The notes beneath the pieces are model-generated. The model was not told the origin of the DNA. It ran no database searches and was given only the letters and a program-made list of their open reading frames with translations. A stretch of 64,000 bases of DNA from Yinghuangia soli (GTDB lineage Bacteria; Actinomycetota; Actinomycetes; Streptomycetales; Streptomycetaceae): NCBI RefSeq assembly GCF_021502675.1, contig NZ_JAKFHA010000022.1, positions 62,001-126,000 on the forward strand, read 5' to 3'. Shown one piece after another: positions 18,289 through 26,199 of this stretch. A program made the translations under genes and the position numbers. Every line of letters begins with the position of its first letter. Position 1 is the first letter of the stretch.

Positions 18289-19491
18289 ATGGACAACGTG
18301 CTTGTCGTGGGTGCCGGCATGGCCGGCCTGCAGACCGTCGTGGGGCTGCGCGACCAGGGGTACATCGGACGGATCACCCTGCTCGGCGCCGAGCCGCACA
18401 AGCCGTACGACCGCCCGCCGCTGTCGAAGGAGGTGCTCGGCGGCAAGACCGACGACACCTCGTTCGAGGCGGACTGGGACGCCCTCGGCGTCGAGCTCCT
18501 GCTCGGCCGCACCGCCACCGCCCTGCGGCTGCGCGACGGTGCGGAAGGCGGCGAGGTCGACACCGACGCCGGGACGCTGGCGTTCGACCGGCTGGTCGTG
18601 GCCACCGGGTCGCGCGTGGTGAACCTTCCCGGCGCCGCCGAGGTGCCCGGGGTCCACGTGCTGCGCACCATCGACGACGCCCGCACGCTGCGCGCCGCGC
18701 TGGTGCCCGGTGCGCACGTCGTCGTGGTGGGGGCCGGCTGGATCGGCGCCGAGGTGGCCACCGCGGCCGCCGCCGCGGGCTGCCGCACCACCGTGGTCGA
18801 GGCGCTGCCCGCGCCGCTGGCCGGCGCGTTCCCCGAGGACATCGGCTCGCGCTTCGTGCCCTGGTACGCCGAGGCGGGCGTCGAACTCCTGCTCGGCGCC
18901 CGGGTGGACCGCCTGGAGCCGGGCGCCGTGCACCTCGCCGACGGGACCCGGCTGCCCGCCGACGCCGTGGTGGTCGGCATCGGCGTCCGCCCCGACACCG
19001 CATGGCTGCAGGGCTCCGGCATCGAGCTCGACGAGCGCGGCGCCATCGTGGTCGACGACCGCCTGCGCACCTCCGCGCCCGGCGTCTACGCGGTCGGCGA
19101 CTGCACGGTCTTCACCTCCGCGCGCTACGGCGCCCGGCTGCACGTCGAGCACTGGGACAACGCCCTGCAGGCCCCGCGCACCGCGGCGGCCAACGTGGCC
19201 GGCGGCGACGCCGTGTACGACCCGGTCCCGTACTTCTGGTCCGACCAGTTCGGCCGCATGATCCAGTACGTCGGCCACCACCCGGCCGGCGACGAGCTGG
19301 TGGTCCGCGGCCCGGGCGAGGACGGCAAGTGGACGGCCGGCTGGTTCAAGGGCGACGCGCTGGTGGCGCTGCTGACCGTGGCGCGCCCGCGCGACCTCGC
19401 GCAGGGCCGCAAGCTGGTGCAGGCCGGCAGCCCGGTGGACAAGGCCAAGTTCGCCGACATCGGCACGCCCCTCAAGGACGCCGCTCTCTGA
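18289..19491 (+). CDS. FAD/NAD(P)H-dependent ferredoxin reductase
   Basis: 400 aa, pyridine-nucleotide-disulfide oxidoreductase family of the rubredoxin/ferredoxin reductase type. FAD site 'VLVVGAGMAGLQTVVGLR'; 'KPYDRPPLSKEVL' is the hallmark of ferredoxin reductases of P450 and dioxygenase systems; NAD site 'VVVVGAGWIGAEVATAAAAA'; second FAD site 'GVYAVGDCT'; C-terminal domain with 'YFWSDQFGRMIQYVG'. There are no redox cysteines. The ATG at 18289 lies 7 nt after a TAGTGT that could be a -10 hexamer, so the mRNA may be leaderless. It is divergent from the thi operon. A cytochrome P450 lies 12 kb away; partnership is speculative. Confidence 0.9.
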   Translation: MDNVLVVGAGMAGLQTVVGLRDQGYIGRITLLGAEPHKPYDRPPLSKEVLGGKTDDTSFEADWDALGVELLLGRTATALRLRDGAEGGEVDTDAGTLAFDRLVVATGSRVVNLPGAAEVPGVHVLRTIDDARTLRAALVPGAHVVVVGAGWIGAEVATAAAAAGCRTTVVEALPAPLAGAFPEDIGSRFVPWYAEAGVELLLGARVDRLEPGAVHLADGTRLPADAVVVGIGVRPDTAWLQGSGIELDERGAIVVDDRLRTSAPGVYAVGDCTVFTSARYGARLHVEHWDNALQAPRTAAANVAGGDAVYDPVPYFWSDQFGRMIQYVGHHPAGDELVVRGPGEDGKWTAGWFKGDALVALLTVARPRDLAQGRKLVQAGSPVDKAKFADIGTPLKDAAL

Positions 19492-19529
19492 GCCGGCGCG
19501 CGGTCGGCGGGCAGCCGACGCGCAGGAGC

Positions 19530-19557
19530 ACGGGCCGACCCTGAGGCGTCGGCCCGT
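19530..19557 (+). terminator. Terminator after ferredoxin reductase
   Basis: ACGGGCCGAC (19530-19539) pairs perfectly with GTCGGCCCGT (19548-19557) around an 8-nt loop, followed by TCTCCTAT. Confidence 0.75.
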
Positions 19558-19574
19558 TCTCCTATCCTGGTCGG

Positions 19575-19952
19575 GTGAGCGAGAGCCAGAGCACCCCTGA
19601 AAGCACCATCGAAAAGCTCGTCGACGAGTGGCTGACCCTGCCGGAGATCGCCGAGATGTTCGGCGTCGAGGTGACCCGGGTCCGGCAGCTCCTCAAGGAG
19701 CGCCAGTTCCTCGCGGTCCGCCGGGGCGAGAACCGCAGCCTCCAGGTGCCCGCCGCGTTCATCCAGGACAACGCCACCGTCAAGGGCCTGGCCGGCACCA
19801 TCACCGTGCTGAGCGACTCCGGGTTCTCGGACACCGAGATGCTCGAGTGGCTCTTCACCGACGACGAGTCGCTGCCCGGCACGCCCATCGCGGCGCTGCG
19901 CGGCAACCGCAAGACCGAGGTCCGGCGCCGCGCGCAGGCGATGGCCGTATGA
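19575..19952 (+). CDS. Rv2175c-type winged-helix DNA-binding protein
   Basis: 125 aa from the GTG at 19575. The core '[20 protein letters not shown]' is an excisionase/MerR-like helix-turn-helix, followed by '[14 protein letters not shown]' and a helical C-terminal domain ('[20 protein letters not shown]') that ends in a basic tail 'RRRAQAMAV'. This arrangement matches Mycobacterium tuberculosis Rv2175c, a DNA-binding protein phosphorylated by PknL on an N-terminal Thr. The N-terminus here (residues 1-14) is also Thr/Ser-rich. A PknL-like kinase is encoded 4 kb away, separated by the thi operon. Its stop codon overlaps the thiE start by 4 nt, so it shares an mRNA with thiE. Confidence 0.82.
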   Translation: MSESQSTPESTIEKLVDEWLTLPEIAEMFGVEVTRVRQLLKERQFLAVRRGENRSLQVPAAFIQDNATVKGLAGTITVLSDSGFSDTEMLEWLFTDDESLPGTPIAALRGNRKTEVRRRAQAMAV

Positions 19953-20614
19953 CCGCCGCGGACGCTGCGGGGGCGGCCTCGCGCCGCGAGCGGCTGGCCG
20001 CCGCGCGCCTGTACCTGTGCACCGACGCCCGCGAGAAGCAGGGCGACCTCCCCGAGTTCCTGGACGCCGTGCTGGCCGCGGGCGTGCACATCGTGCAGCT
20101 GCGCCAGAAGGGCCTGGAGGCCCGCCAGGAGCTGGAGTACCTGGAGGTCTTCGCCGACGCGGCCCGCCGGCACGGCCGGCTGCTCGCCGTCAACGACCGC
20201 GCGGACGTCGCGCACGCAGCCGGCTCCGACGTCCTGCACCTGGGCCAGGACGACCTGCCGGTGCCGCACGCCCGCCGGATCATCGGCGGCGACGTGCTGA
20301 TCGGGCGGTCCACGCACGCCGAGTCCGAGGTGGACGCGGCGATCGCCGAGCCCGGCGTCGACTACTTCTGCACCGGACCGGTGTGGCCGACCCCGACCAA
20401 GCCGGGCCGCCACGCACCGGGCCTGGACCTGGTCCGCTACACCGCGGAGCGCCGCCCCGAGCGGCCCTGGTTCGCCATCGGCGGCATCGACCTCGGCAAC
20501 CTCGACCAGGTGGTCGAGGCCGGCGCCACCCGGGTGGTCGTGGTGCGCGCGGTCACCGAGGCGGACGACCCGGCCGCCGCGGCCGCGGAGTTCGTCCGCC
20601 GCCTGGGCGGCTAG
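19949..20614 (+). CDS. thiE: Thiamine-phosphate synthase
   Basis: 221 aa. It joins hydroxymethylpyrimidine pyrophosphate and thiazole phosphate to thiamine monophosphate. Signatures: '[20 protein letters not shown]', '[14 protein letters not shown]' (pyrophosphate-binding QLRxK), '[20 protein letters not shown]' with 'LGQDDLP', 'GRSTHA', '[17 protein letters not shown]' and 'WFAIGGID'. The ATG at 19949 overlaps the stop of the Rv2175c-type gene. Unlike thiO-thiS-thiG, it has no TPP riboswitch directly upstream, so its control differs from the thiazole branch. A strong hairpin with TTTT follows at 20649. Confidence 0.95.
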   Translation: MTAADAAGAASRRERLAAARLYLCTDAREKQGDLPEFLDAVLAAGVHIVQLRQKGLEARQELEYLEVFADAARRHGRLLAVNDRADVAHAAGSDVLHLGQDDLPVPHARRIIGGDVLIGRSTHAESEVDAAIAEPGVDYFCTGPVWPTPTKPGRHAPGLDLVRYTAERRPERPWFAIGGIDLGNLDQVVEAGATRVVVVRAVTEADDPAAAAAEFVRRLGG

Positions 20615-20648
20615 CACTCCGGACCGTCCTACGGAGAGAGTTCTCCGG

Positions 20649-20683
20649 ACGGGGACCGCGGCGCAGCAGCGCCGCGGCCCCGT
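20649..20683 (+). terminator. Intrinsic terminator after thiE
   Basis: ACGGGG-A-CCGCGGCGC pairs with GCGCCGCGG-CCCCGT around AGCA, with one bulged A, and TTTT follows directly. It lies 35 nt after the thiE stop. Confidence 0.85.
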
Positions 20684-20762
20684 TTTCGTCCCGTCCCGCT
20701 CCGGGGCGGACCACCCCGGTCAATCCCGGCTCCGCGCGGCCCGGCGTGCCACCATCCGGAAT

Positions 20763-21281
20763 ATGTCGGAAATGTCGCAGCGCACGCGCCTGATGGTCGT
20801 CCTCGGACTGATCGCGGCGGTCGCCGTCGCGGCCCTGGCCTTCGGCCTCTCCCGGGACGGCGGCGACCCCGCCCCCGGCCAGGCGGCCACCCGCAGCGCG
20901 ACCGCGGCGGCCTCGGGCGGCAGCGCCCCGCTCGCCTCGACGCCGACGGCCACCCGGCCCGCGCAGGGCGTACCGTCCGCCCCGGACGTCACCGTGCCGT
21001 CCGGCATGGCGACCGTGCGGGTCGACCAACTGCCGCCCGAGGCCCGGCGGACGCTGCTGCTGATCGACACCGGCGGGCCGTTCCCGTACGCCAAGGACGG
21101 CACCGTCTTCAGCAACCGCGAAGGGCGGCTGCCGAAGCAGAAGAACGGGTACTACCGCGAATACACCGTCGACACCCCGGGGTCCGACGATCGGGGCGCC
21201 CGGCGCATCATCACCGGCGTACCGGGGGAGCGCTACTACACCTCCGACCACTACGCGACGTTTCGGGTGATCGTCCCGTGA
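20763..21281 (+). CDS. Membrane-anchored or secreted guanyl-specific ribonuclease
   Basis: 172 aa. N-terminal membrane segment 'LMVVLGLIAAVAVAALAFGL' (about 10-29), an Ala/Thr/Ser/Pro linker to about 80, then an RNase Sa/barnase-type (N1/T1) domain. 'PPEARRTLLLIDTGGPFPY' and 'DGTVFSNREGRLP' are typical. Catalytic residues align by spacing with RNase Sa: Glu133 ('YYREYTV'), Arg148 ('GARRIITG') and His163 ('TSDHYATF'). It should cleave RNA after guanosine outside the cytoplasm. No signal-peptidase motif is obvious, so it may stay anchored. The gene is followed with a 4-nt overlap by a barstar-like inhibitor gene, the standard toxin-immunity layout. Confidence 0.9.
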   Translation: MSEMSQRTRLMVVLGLIAAVAVAALAFGLSRDGGDPAPGQAATRSATAAASGGSAPLASTPTATRPAQGVPSAPDVTVPSGMATVRVDQLPPEARRTLLLIDTGGPFPYAKDGTVFSNREGRLPKQKNGYYREYTVDTPGSDDRGARRIITGVPGERYYTSDHYATFRVIVP

Positions 21282-21703
21282 AACGCTGGCACGAAGTACG
21301 CAACGCGACGCCGTGGACGTCGGGCCTGCTGCCCGGCGACCTCGCCGACGTGCCGCACGCGGCCCCGGCCGCCCGGATGGCCGAGTCCGCCGCCGTGCAC
21401 GGCTGGTGGTCGGCGCGCCTCGACCTCGCCGGCGCGGCCGACAAGGCCGGGTTCCTCGCCGCCTGCGGCCGCGACCTGGCCCTGCCCGACTACTACGGGG
21501 CCAACTGGGACGCCCTGTGGGACTGCCTGACCGACGAGACGCTGCTGCCGCCGCAGCGCCGCCGGCTCATCGTCGTGGACCGCTGGCGCCGCTTCGCGGA
21601 ACGCGACCCGGGCGACTGGAGTGCGGGCCGCAACCTGCTGCGCGAGGCCGCCGGCCACTGGAGCGGCACCACCGCGGCGCTGGTCGTCCTGATCCGGATC
21701 TGA
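21278..21703 (+). CDS. Barstar-family ribonuclease inhibitor
   Basis: 141 aa. The barstar fold is recognisable by 'DKAGFLAACGRDLALPDYYG' and 'NWDALWDCLTDETLLPP', followed by a terminal beta segment 'TTAALVVLIRI'. Barstar blocks barnase-type RNases by capping their active site in the cytoplasm. A 45-residue extension precedes the core, longer than Bacillus barstar (about 90 aa). The GTG at 21278 overlaps the RNase stop codon by 4 nt, so the inhibitor is made with the toxin. Confidence 0.9.
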   Translation: MKRWHEVRNATPWTSGLLPGDLADVPHAAPAARMAESAAVHGWWSARLDLAGAADKAGFLAACGRDLALPDYYGANWDALWDCLTDETLLPPQRRRLIVVDRWRRFAERDPGDWSAGRNLLREAAGHWSGTTAALVVLIRI

Positions 21704-21863
21704 CGGGGTTCGACCGCTCTCCGCGACTCGCGCTTCAGGACGGGCTGCCGGATGACCGGGAACGTCGGAAAATGTCCGCCATCCGAGTGGTCGCCAGTGT
21801 GATTGGTTCGCGCCACGCGCCGAGCGGCCGGTCCGCCGCGGGCAACTGGCCAGACTGCCGGAC

Positions 21864-22109
21864 ATGGACAGCTCCGTCGAGCGCCGCCCGGCCGGCGCCG
21901 TTTACGACAACGTGCTCCTGGGCGCGCCCCTGGACCACGACGACCTCGTCGTCCCGGGGCAGCGGCCCCAGACGGCGACCGCCGACCCCGACGCCGAGGC
22001 GTCCGGTCCGGCGGACCCGGCACCGGGCGTACCGCGCCCGGTCGATCCCCCGGCCTGGACCTCGGTGGAGTACCGGCCCTGGGGCCCGGCGTCCCTGGGC
22101 GCAGGCTGA
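21864..22109 (+). CDS. Small acidic hypothetical protein
   Basis: 81 aa, no recognised domain. It is Pro/Asp/Ala-rich with a short conserved-looking segment 'GAVYDNVLLGAPLDHDDLVV' near the N-terminus and 'WTSVEYRPWGPASLGAG' at the end. The frame shows strong GC3 throughout, which argues that it is coding. There is no ribosome site before the ATG at 21864. It lies just upstream of a membrane protein gene in the same direction. Confidence 0.5.
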   Translation: MDSSVERRPAGAVYDNVLLGAPLDHDDLVVPGQRPQTATADPDAEASGPADPAPGVPRPVDPPAWTSVEYRPWGPASLGAG

Positions 22110-22206
22110 CCGCAGCGTGCCGACCGGGGAGCACCGGCAGCAGAGGCGGCAGGCGCAGCAGGCGCGGCAGACGCAACAGGCGCAGCGGACACGACGGCAG
22201 GCAGCG

Positions 22207-23325
22207 ATGCGGACGGAAGGCGGCGGGCGCGATGCGGCCGCCGCCGACCCGTTCGACCGGGTGCGGGTGGGGGTCTTCGAGTTGGTACGTCCGACAGCAG
22301 CGGATACGGCCGGTGCCGCAGGCGCGGCCGGGGGAGAGGTACGCGTGCCCGCGCAGGTCGGCCGCGAGCCGGCCCCGAGCCCGGCCGCGCCCGCGCCGTA
22401 TGCCGCATCCGCGGGCGCGGGACCCGCGCCCGACAACGGCGCGGGAACCGGCAAAAGCGAGGAGACCGGGGGCCTCTACGGCCCGCTGGTGGTGCTCGGC
22501 CTGTTCCTCACCGCGCTGCTGCTCATCGGCCGCTACCCGCCGGACATCATGCGCCCCCTGCCCGAGGGAGCGCCGCAGGCCCCCGGACCGGGCGACCGGG
22601 AACGCGAGCGCGGCATGCCGGGGGCGATCGAACTCGCGGTCGGGCCGCGGCGTCCCGTCCTGCCCGGCGTCCCGGGCGGCGCCGCCGGACCGGCCGGTCC
22701 GCGCTCCGCGCCGCAGCCGCCCCAGGCGCCCGTCGCCGTCCGGGACGAGCCAGGGTCCGGCGGCGGGCCCGACCGCGCGGCGGACCGCCCGTACGGCGCC
22801 GCGCTGCCCGGCGGTCCGCGGGGCGCCGGTTCAGACCTTGCGGACCGTCGCGGCCTCGACCAGGTTCCGCAGCACGCTGCGCGCGTCGTCGGCGACCGGC
22901 GCGGCGTCCAGCGCGGCGAGGGCCTGCCCGGTCAGCGTGTCGATCATGGACTCGACCTCGGCCAGGGCACCGGTGCCCTCGATGACCGCGCGCAGCTCCT
23001 TGACGCCCGCGTCGTCGAGCCCGGGGTCGCCGACCAGCTCGTCGAGGATCCGGGTCTGCGCGGCGGAGCACCGCTCGGCGGCCAGCGCGAGCAGGACCGT
23101 CCGCTTGCCCTCGCGCAGGTCGTCCCCGGCCGGTTTGCCGGTCTCGGCGGGGTCGCCGAAGACGCCGAGCACGTCGTCCCGCAGCTGGAACGCCTCGCCG
23201 AGCGGCAGCCCGTACGCCGAGTAGGCGGCCAGCAGGTCCTCGCCCGCCCCGGCGAGCGCGGCACCGACGTGCAGGGGGCGTTCGATCGTGTACTTGGCGG
23301 ACTTGAAGCGGATCACGCGCCGTGA
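22207..23325 (+). CDS. Putative single-span membrane protein, C-terminus doubtful
   Basis: 372 aa as an open frame. The reliable part is about residues 1-205: 'DPFDRVRVGVFELVRP', an Ala/Pro linker, one clear membrane helix 'LYGPLVVLGLFLTALLLIG' (about 95-113) and a Pro/Gly-rich tail. GC3 supports coding up to about 22830. From 22831 the frame runs antisense through the polyprenyl synthase gene for almost 500 nt. Either the true gene ends near 22830 and a frameshift has hidden the stop, or the two genes really overlap tail to tail. A GTG at 22117 would add 30 Gln/Arg-rich residues. No family is recognised. Confidence 0.45.
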   Translation: MRTEGGGRDAAAADPFDRVRVGVFELVRPTAADTAGAAGAAGGEVRVPAQVGREPAPSPAAPAPYAASAGAGPAPDNGAGTGKSEETGGLYGPLVVLGLFLTALLLIGRYPPDIMRPLPEGAPQAPGPGDRERERGMPGAIELAVGPRRPVLPGVPGGAAGPAGPRSAPQPPQAPVAVRDEPGSGGGPDRAADRPYGAALPGGPRGAGSDLADRRGLDQVPQHAARVVGDRRGVQRGEGLPGQRVDHGLDLGQGTGALDDRAQLLDARVVEPGVADQLVEDPGLRGGAPLGGQREQDRPLALAQVVPGRFAGLGGVAEDAEHVVPQLERLAERQPVRRVGGQQVLARPGERGTDVQGAFDRVLGGLEADHAP

Positions 23326-23940
23326 GCGGGCCACCGAGCCGCCGCCCATCGCCTGCTCCAGCACGTCGAGGTATTGGCCGGCCATGACCTCGGTGCGCAT
23401 GACGTCGAACAGCGGCTTGGCCGCGGCCAGCGCGGCCGGCTCCACGCCGCTGCCCGAGAACATCTCGTCGGACCAGGTCAGGCACAGGTCGCCGAGCAGC
23501 AGCGCGGCGGCCGAGCCGAACGACTCGCCGCTGCCCCGCCAGCCCGACTCGGCATGCAGGCCCTCGAAGCGCTTGTGCACCGCGGGCTTGCCGCGGCGGG
23601 TGTCGCTGCGGTCCATCAGGTCGTCGTGGATCAGCGCGCTGGCCTGCAGCAGCTCCAGCGACGTCGCAGCGCGCACCGCGGCGTCCCCGGCCGCGCCCTC
23701 GTCCACGCCGCCCGCGCCGCGCCAGCCCCAGTAGCAGAAACCGGGGCGCAGCCGCTTGCCGCCGTCCAGCATGAAGTCGCGCAGCGCGGCGGTGACGGGG
23801 ACCATGCCCTCGCCGACGTCGCCGAGCACGTCGCCCTGGTGGTCCATGAACGCGGTGAGCGCCGCGTTGACCCGGTCGCGCAGGCCGTCCCGGTCGAGCG
23901 GGTGCACGGCGCGCCGGGCGGGAGTCTGCGAGGAGGTCAC
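22831..23940 (-). CDS. Polyprenyl (geranylgeranyl/farnesyl-type) diphosphate synthase
   Basis: 369 aa. It is a trans-isoprenyl diphosphate synthase that condenses isopentenyl diphosphate with allylic diphosphates. Signatures are in order: 'MLDGGKRLRPGFCYWGW', first Asp-rich motif 'HDDLMDRSDTRRGKP', 'EVMAGQYLDVLEQA', 'FKSAKYTIERPL' and second Asp-rich region 'QLRDDVLGVFGDPAETGKPA'. The product length cannot be read with certainty; the residues before the first motif would need an alignment. The GTG at 23940 lies a few codons before the family's usual start. It is divergent from metF. No phytoene synthase is adjacent, but a CrtI-like oxidoreductase lies 2 kb away. Confidence 0.92.
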   Translation of the reverse strand: MTSSQTPARRAVHPLDRDGLRDRVNAALTAFMDHQGDVLGDVGEGMVPVTAALRDFMLDGGKRLRPGFCYWGWRGAGGVDEGAAGDAAVRAATSLELLQASALIHDDLMDRSDTRRGKPAVHKRFEGLHAESGWRGSGESFGSAAALLLGDLCLTWSDEMFSGSGVEPAALAAAKPLFDVMRTEVMAGQYLDVLEQAMGGGSVARSRRVIRFKSAKYTIERPLHVGAALAGAGEDLLAAYSAYGLPLGEAFQLRDDVLGVFGDPAETGKPAGDDLREGKRTVLLALAAERCSAAQTRILDELVGDPGLDDAGVKELRAVIEGTGALAEVESMIDTLTGQALAALDAAPVADDARSVLRNLVEAATVRKV

Positions 23941-24190
23941 GGGTCGTCTTCCGTCGAGAACAGGCCTTGCGGCCGGAACCGGACAGGGTGCCCCGGCGGC
24001 CTCCAGCAGGGTAACCGGGCGAAGCGGCTGCCACTGACTCCGGGCCGGGCGGGCACCGGGTGAGCACTGGGCGGGCACCGGGCGAGCGCAGGCGGGAGGG
24101 CCGGGCAGGCACCCGGCGAGGCCCGGGCGGGAACCGGTCCGCACACCGTCTCGGTGGTCGGACAGGCCCTCCTCAGCGCCGGACGATCCG

Positions 24191-24196
24191 GATAAT
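24191..24196 (+). promoter_or_regulatory. Possible -10 element of a leaderless metF mRNA
   Basis: GATAAT ends 9 nt before the metF ATG, so transcription would start at or within about 3 nt of the start codon. No -35 hexamer is visible at the right distance, and no ribosome site precedes the ATG. Confidence 0.35.
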
Positions 24197-24205
24197 CTGC
24201 ACTGC

Positions 24206-25126
24206 ATGTCTGTCGGAGTCGCCCAGCCTCATAGCGGTCGCGCGGTTGCCATTCGCGATCTGCTCGCGAGCGGCCGCAAGACCTTTTCGTTCGAGTTCTT
24301 TCCGCCGAAGACCGATGTCGGCGAGCGCCACCTGTGGGACGCGCTGCGCCGCGTCGAGGCACTCGGCCCGTCCTTCGTGTCGGTGACCTACGGCGCGGGC
24401 GGCTCCAGCCGCGACCGCACCGTGAACATCACCGAGCGGATCGCCACCGAGACCACCCTGACCCCGGTGGGCCACTTCACCGCGGTCGGCCACTCGGTCG
24501 CCGAGCTGCGCAACATCGTCGGCCAGTACGCGGACGCGGGCGTGCGCAACGTCCTCGCGCTGCGCGGCGACCCGCCCGGCAACCCGCAGGGCGAGTGGGT
24601 ACCGCACCCGCAGGGCTTCACGTACGCCGAGGAACTGGTCCGGCTGCTGAAGGAGTCCGGCGACTTCTGCGTCGGCGTCGCGGCCTTCCCCGAGATGCAC
24701 CCGCGGTCGCTGGACTGGGACGACGACATCAAGCACTTCGTCCGCAAGTGCCGGGCCGGTGCCGACTACGCGATCACCCAGATGTTCTTCCACGTCGAGG
24801 ACTGGCTGCGGCTGCGCGACCGGGTCGCCGCGGCGGGCTGCGACGTGCCGATCATCCCGGAGATCATGCCGGTCACCAACGTCGGCCAGATCGAGCGCTT
24901 CGCGCAGCTGAGCAACGCCGACTTCCCGGCCGAGCTGGCCGACCGGGTCCGCGCGGTCGGCGACGACCCGGAGGCGGTGCAGGAGATCGGCATCGAGTAC
25001 GGCACCCGCATGAGCGAGCGCCTGCTCGCCGAGGGCGCCCCCGGCCTGCACTTCATCACCTTGAACCGGTCGCTGGCCACGCTGCGCATCTACGACAACC
25101 TCGGACTGCGCGACAGCGACCGCTGA
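24206..25126 (+). CDS. metF: 5,10-Methylenetetrahydrofolate reductase
   Basis: 306 aa, the bacterial MetF length. It uses FAD to reduce methylenetetrahydrofolate to methyltetrahydrofolate for methionine synthesis. Signatures: '[20 protein letters not shown]' with the catalytic Glu of EFFPPK, '[16 protein letters not shown]', '[12 protein letters not shown]', '[11 protein letters not shown]', '[14 protein letters not shown]' and 'IPEIMPVTN'. It is divergent from the polyprenyl synthase gene and is followed by a strong terminator. No SAM riboswitch or MetR-like site is evident, and the mRNA may be leaderless. Confidence 0.96.
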   Translation: MSVGVAQPHSGRAVAIRDLLASGRKTFSFEFFPPKTDVGERHLWDALRRVEALGPSFVSVTYGAGGSSRDRTVNITERIATETTLTPVGHFTAVGHSVAELRNIVGQYADAGVRNVLALRGDPPGNPQGEWVPHPQGFTYAEELVRLLKESGDFCVGVAAFPEMHPRSLDWDDDIKHFVRKCRAGADYAITQMFFHVEDWLRLRDRVAAAGCDVPIIPEIMPVTNVGQIERFAQLSNADFPAELADRVRAVGDDPEAVQEIGIEYGTRMSERLLAEGAPGLHFITLNRSLATLRIYDNLGLRDSDR

Positions 25127-25153
25127 ATCGGGACACTATTCGGACACTGCAGA

Positions 25154-25186
25154 ACGGCCCCCCACCCGGTTAGGGTGAGGGGCCGT
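25154..25186 (+). terminator. Terminator after metF
   Basis: ACGGCCCC-C-CACCC pairs with GGGTG-A-GGGGCCGT around GGTTA. The stem lies 28 nt after the metF stop. Confidence 0.8.
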
Positions 25187-25197
25187 CATCCGTTCGA

Positions 25198-26199
25198 ATG
25201 AAGGGCGCGCCGGTGCAGTTGGGCCTGATCGTGCTGTACGTGCTGTTCGTCCCGGTCGGTGTGTGGCTCCTCACCGAGGCGATGTGGCAGCACGGCGCCC
25301 CGTTCCGCTACCGGGTGCTGGCGGTCTTCGGGTTCGCCGGAGTGGTCGCGGGTGCCGCACTGGGCAACCCGATCGTCACCGGCGCGGGGGCATTCTGCTT
25401 CCTGGTCGGGCAGTTCCTCGTCACCCGCTACGTGCGCAGCGGCTACTACCACGGCTGGACGGTGCGCTTCGGGCGCAAGCGGGCCCGGCGGTCGCGCCAC
25501 GCGCGCCCGGTCGAGCCGGCCGCAGCAGGGGCCGGGGCGGGGGTCGATGCCGGCTACGAGAATGCCCAGGCCTACGACGACTTCGGTGGTTCCGAGCATG
25601 CCGGGGCCTACGGGAACACGGCCGCGCACCCGGAGTTCGCGCCCGCCCAGCAGGCACCCGGCGCCCCTGACGCCTTCGCCTACCCGGAACACGGCTATCA
25701 GCAGGGCGAGTTCGCCCCGGCCGCCTACGAGATGTCCGATTCTGACCGGTACCTCTACGGGGACACGTCGTCCTTCACGGCCGGGCAGTTCGCGTCGGCC
25801 GACGCGCAGTCCGGCGTCTCGGTCTCGGGGGAGTACGCCGTCCCGGGCGCCTACGCCACCGGCAACTTCCCGGTGCAGGGAGACTCTGCCGTGTCCGGCT
25901 CGGGCGAGTACGCCCTGCCTGGCACCGGCGAGTTCGCCGCACCGGGTGGTCCGGGGGAGTACGCCGCACCTGGCTCGGGGGAGTTCGCCGCGTACGGCTC
26001 GGGGGAGTTCGCCGCCCCTGGCTCGGGGGAGTACGTCGCGCACGGCTCGGGGGAGTTCGCCGTGCCGCCGCGTCCTCAGGGCTTGCCGATGAGCTCGGCC
26101 ACCGAAGCCGCGCCCATCCCCACGCCGATGAGCCCGCCGCCCGGATGGGCCGAGGCGCCCACCGCGTACAACCCGGGCACCGGCGAGCGGTTGGGCTGA
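25198..26199 (+). CDS. Membrane protein with Gly-Glu-Phe/Tyr-Ala repeat tail
   Basis: 333 aa. Two or three membrane helices lie near the N-terminus ('LGLIVLYVLFVPVGVWLL' about 8-25, and 'VLAVFGFAGVVAGAALG' plus 'AFCFLVGQFLV' about 41-75), followed by a basic stretch 'RFGRKRARRSRHARP' and a long cytoplasmic or external tail. The tail becomes a tandem repeat of about eight residues, SGEFAAPG and variants (about residues 234-290). No function is assigned. The last 124 nt overlap antisense with the CrtI-like gene, and those residues ('TPMSPPPGWAEAPT') may not be selected. The ATG at 25198 is 12 nt after the metF terminator; a GTG at 25213 is an alternative. Confidence 0.65.
   Translation: MKGAPVQLGLIVLYVLFVPVGVWLLTEAMWQHGAPFRYRVLAVFGFAGVVAGAALGNPIVTGAGAFCFLVGQFLVTRYVRSGYYHGWTVRFGRKRARRSRHARPVEPAAAGAGAGVDAGYENAQAYDDFGGSEHAGAYGNTAAHPEFAPAQQAPGAPDAFAYPEHGYQQGEFAPAAYEMSDSDRYLYGDTSSFTAGQFASADAQSGVSVSGEYAVPGAYATGNFPVQGDSAVSGSGEYALPGTGEFAAPGGPGEYAAPGSGEFAAYGSGEFAAPGSGEYVAHGSGEFAVPPRPQGLPMSSATEAAPIPTPMSPPPGWAEAPTAYNPGTGERLG
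25897..26067 (+). repeat. Seven tandem 24-27-nt coding repeats
   Basis: Six 24-nt units and one 27-nt unit of the type GGCTCGGGGGAGTTCGCCGC + 4 nt, each coding for GSGEFAAP or variants (F/Y and A/V changes). DNA identity between the last units is very high, suggesting recent expansion by slippage or recombination. Confidence 0.9.
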
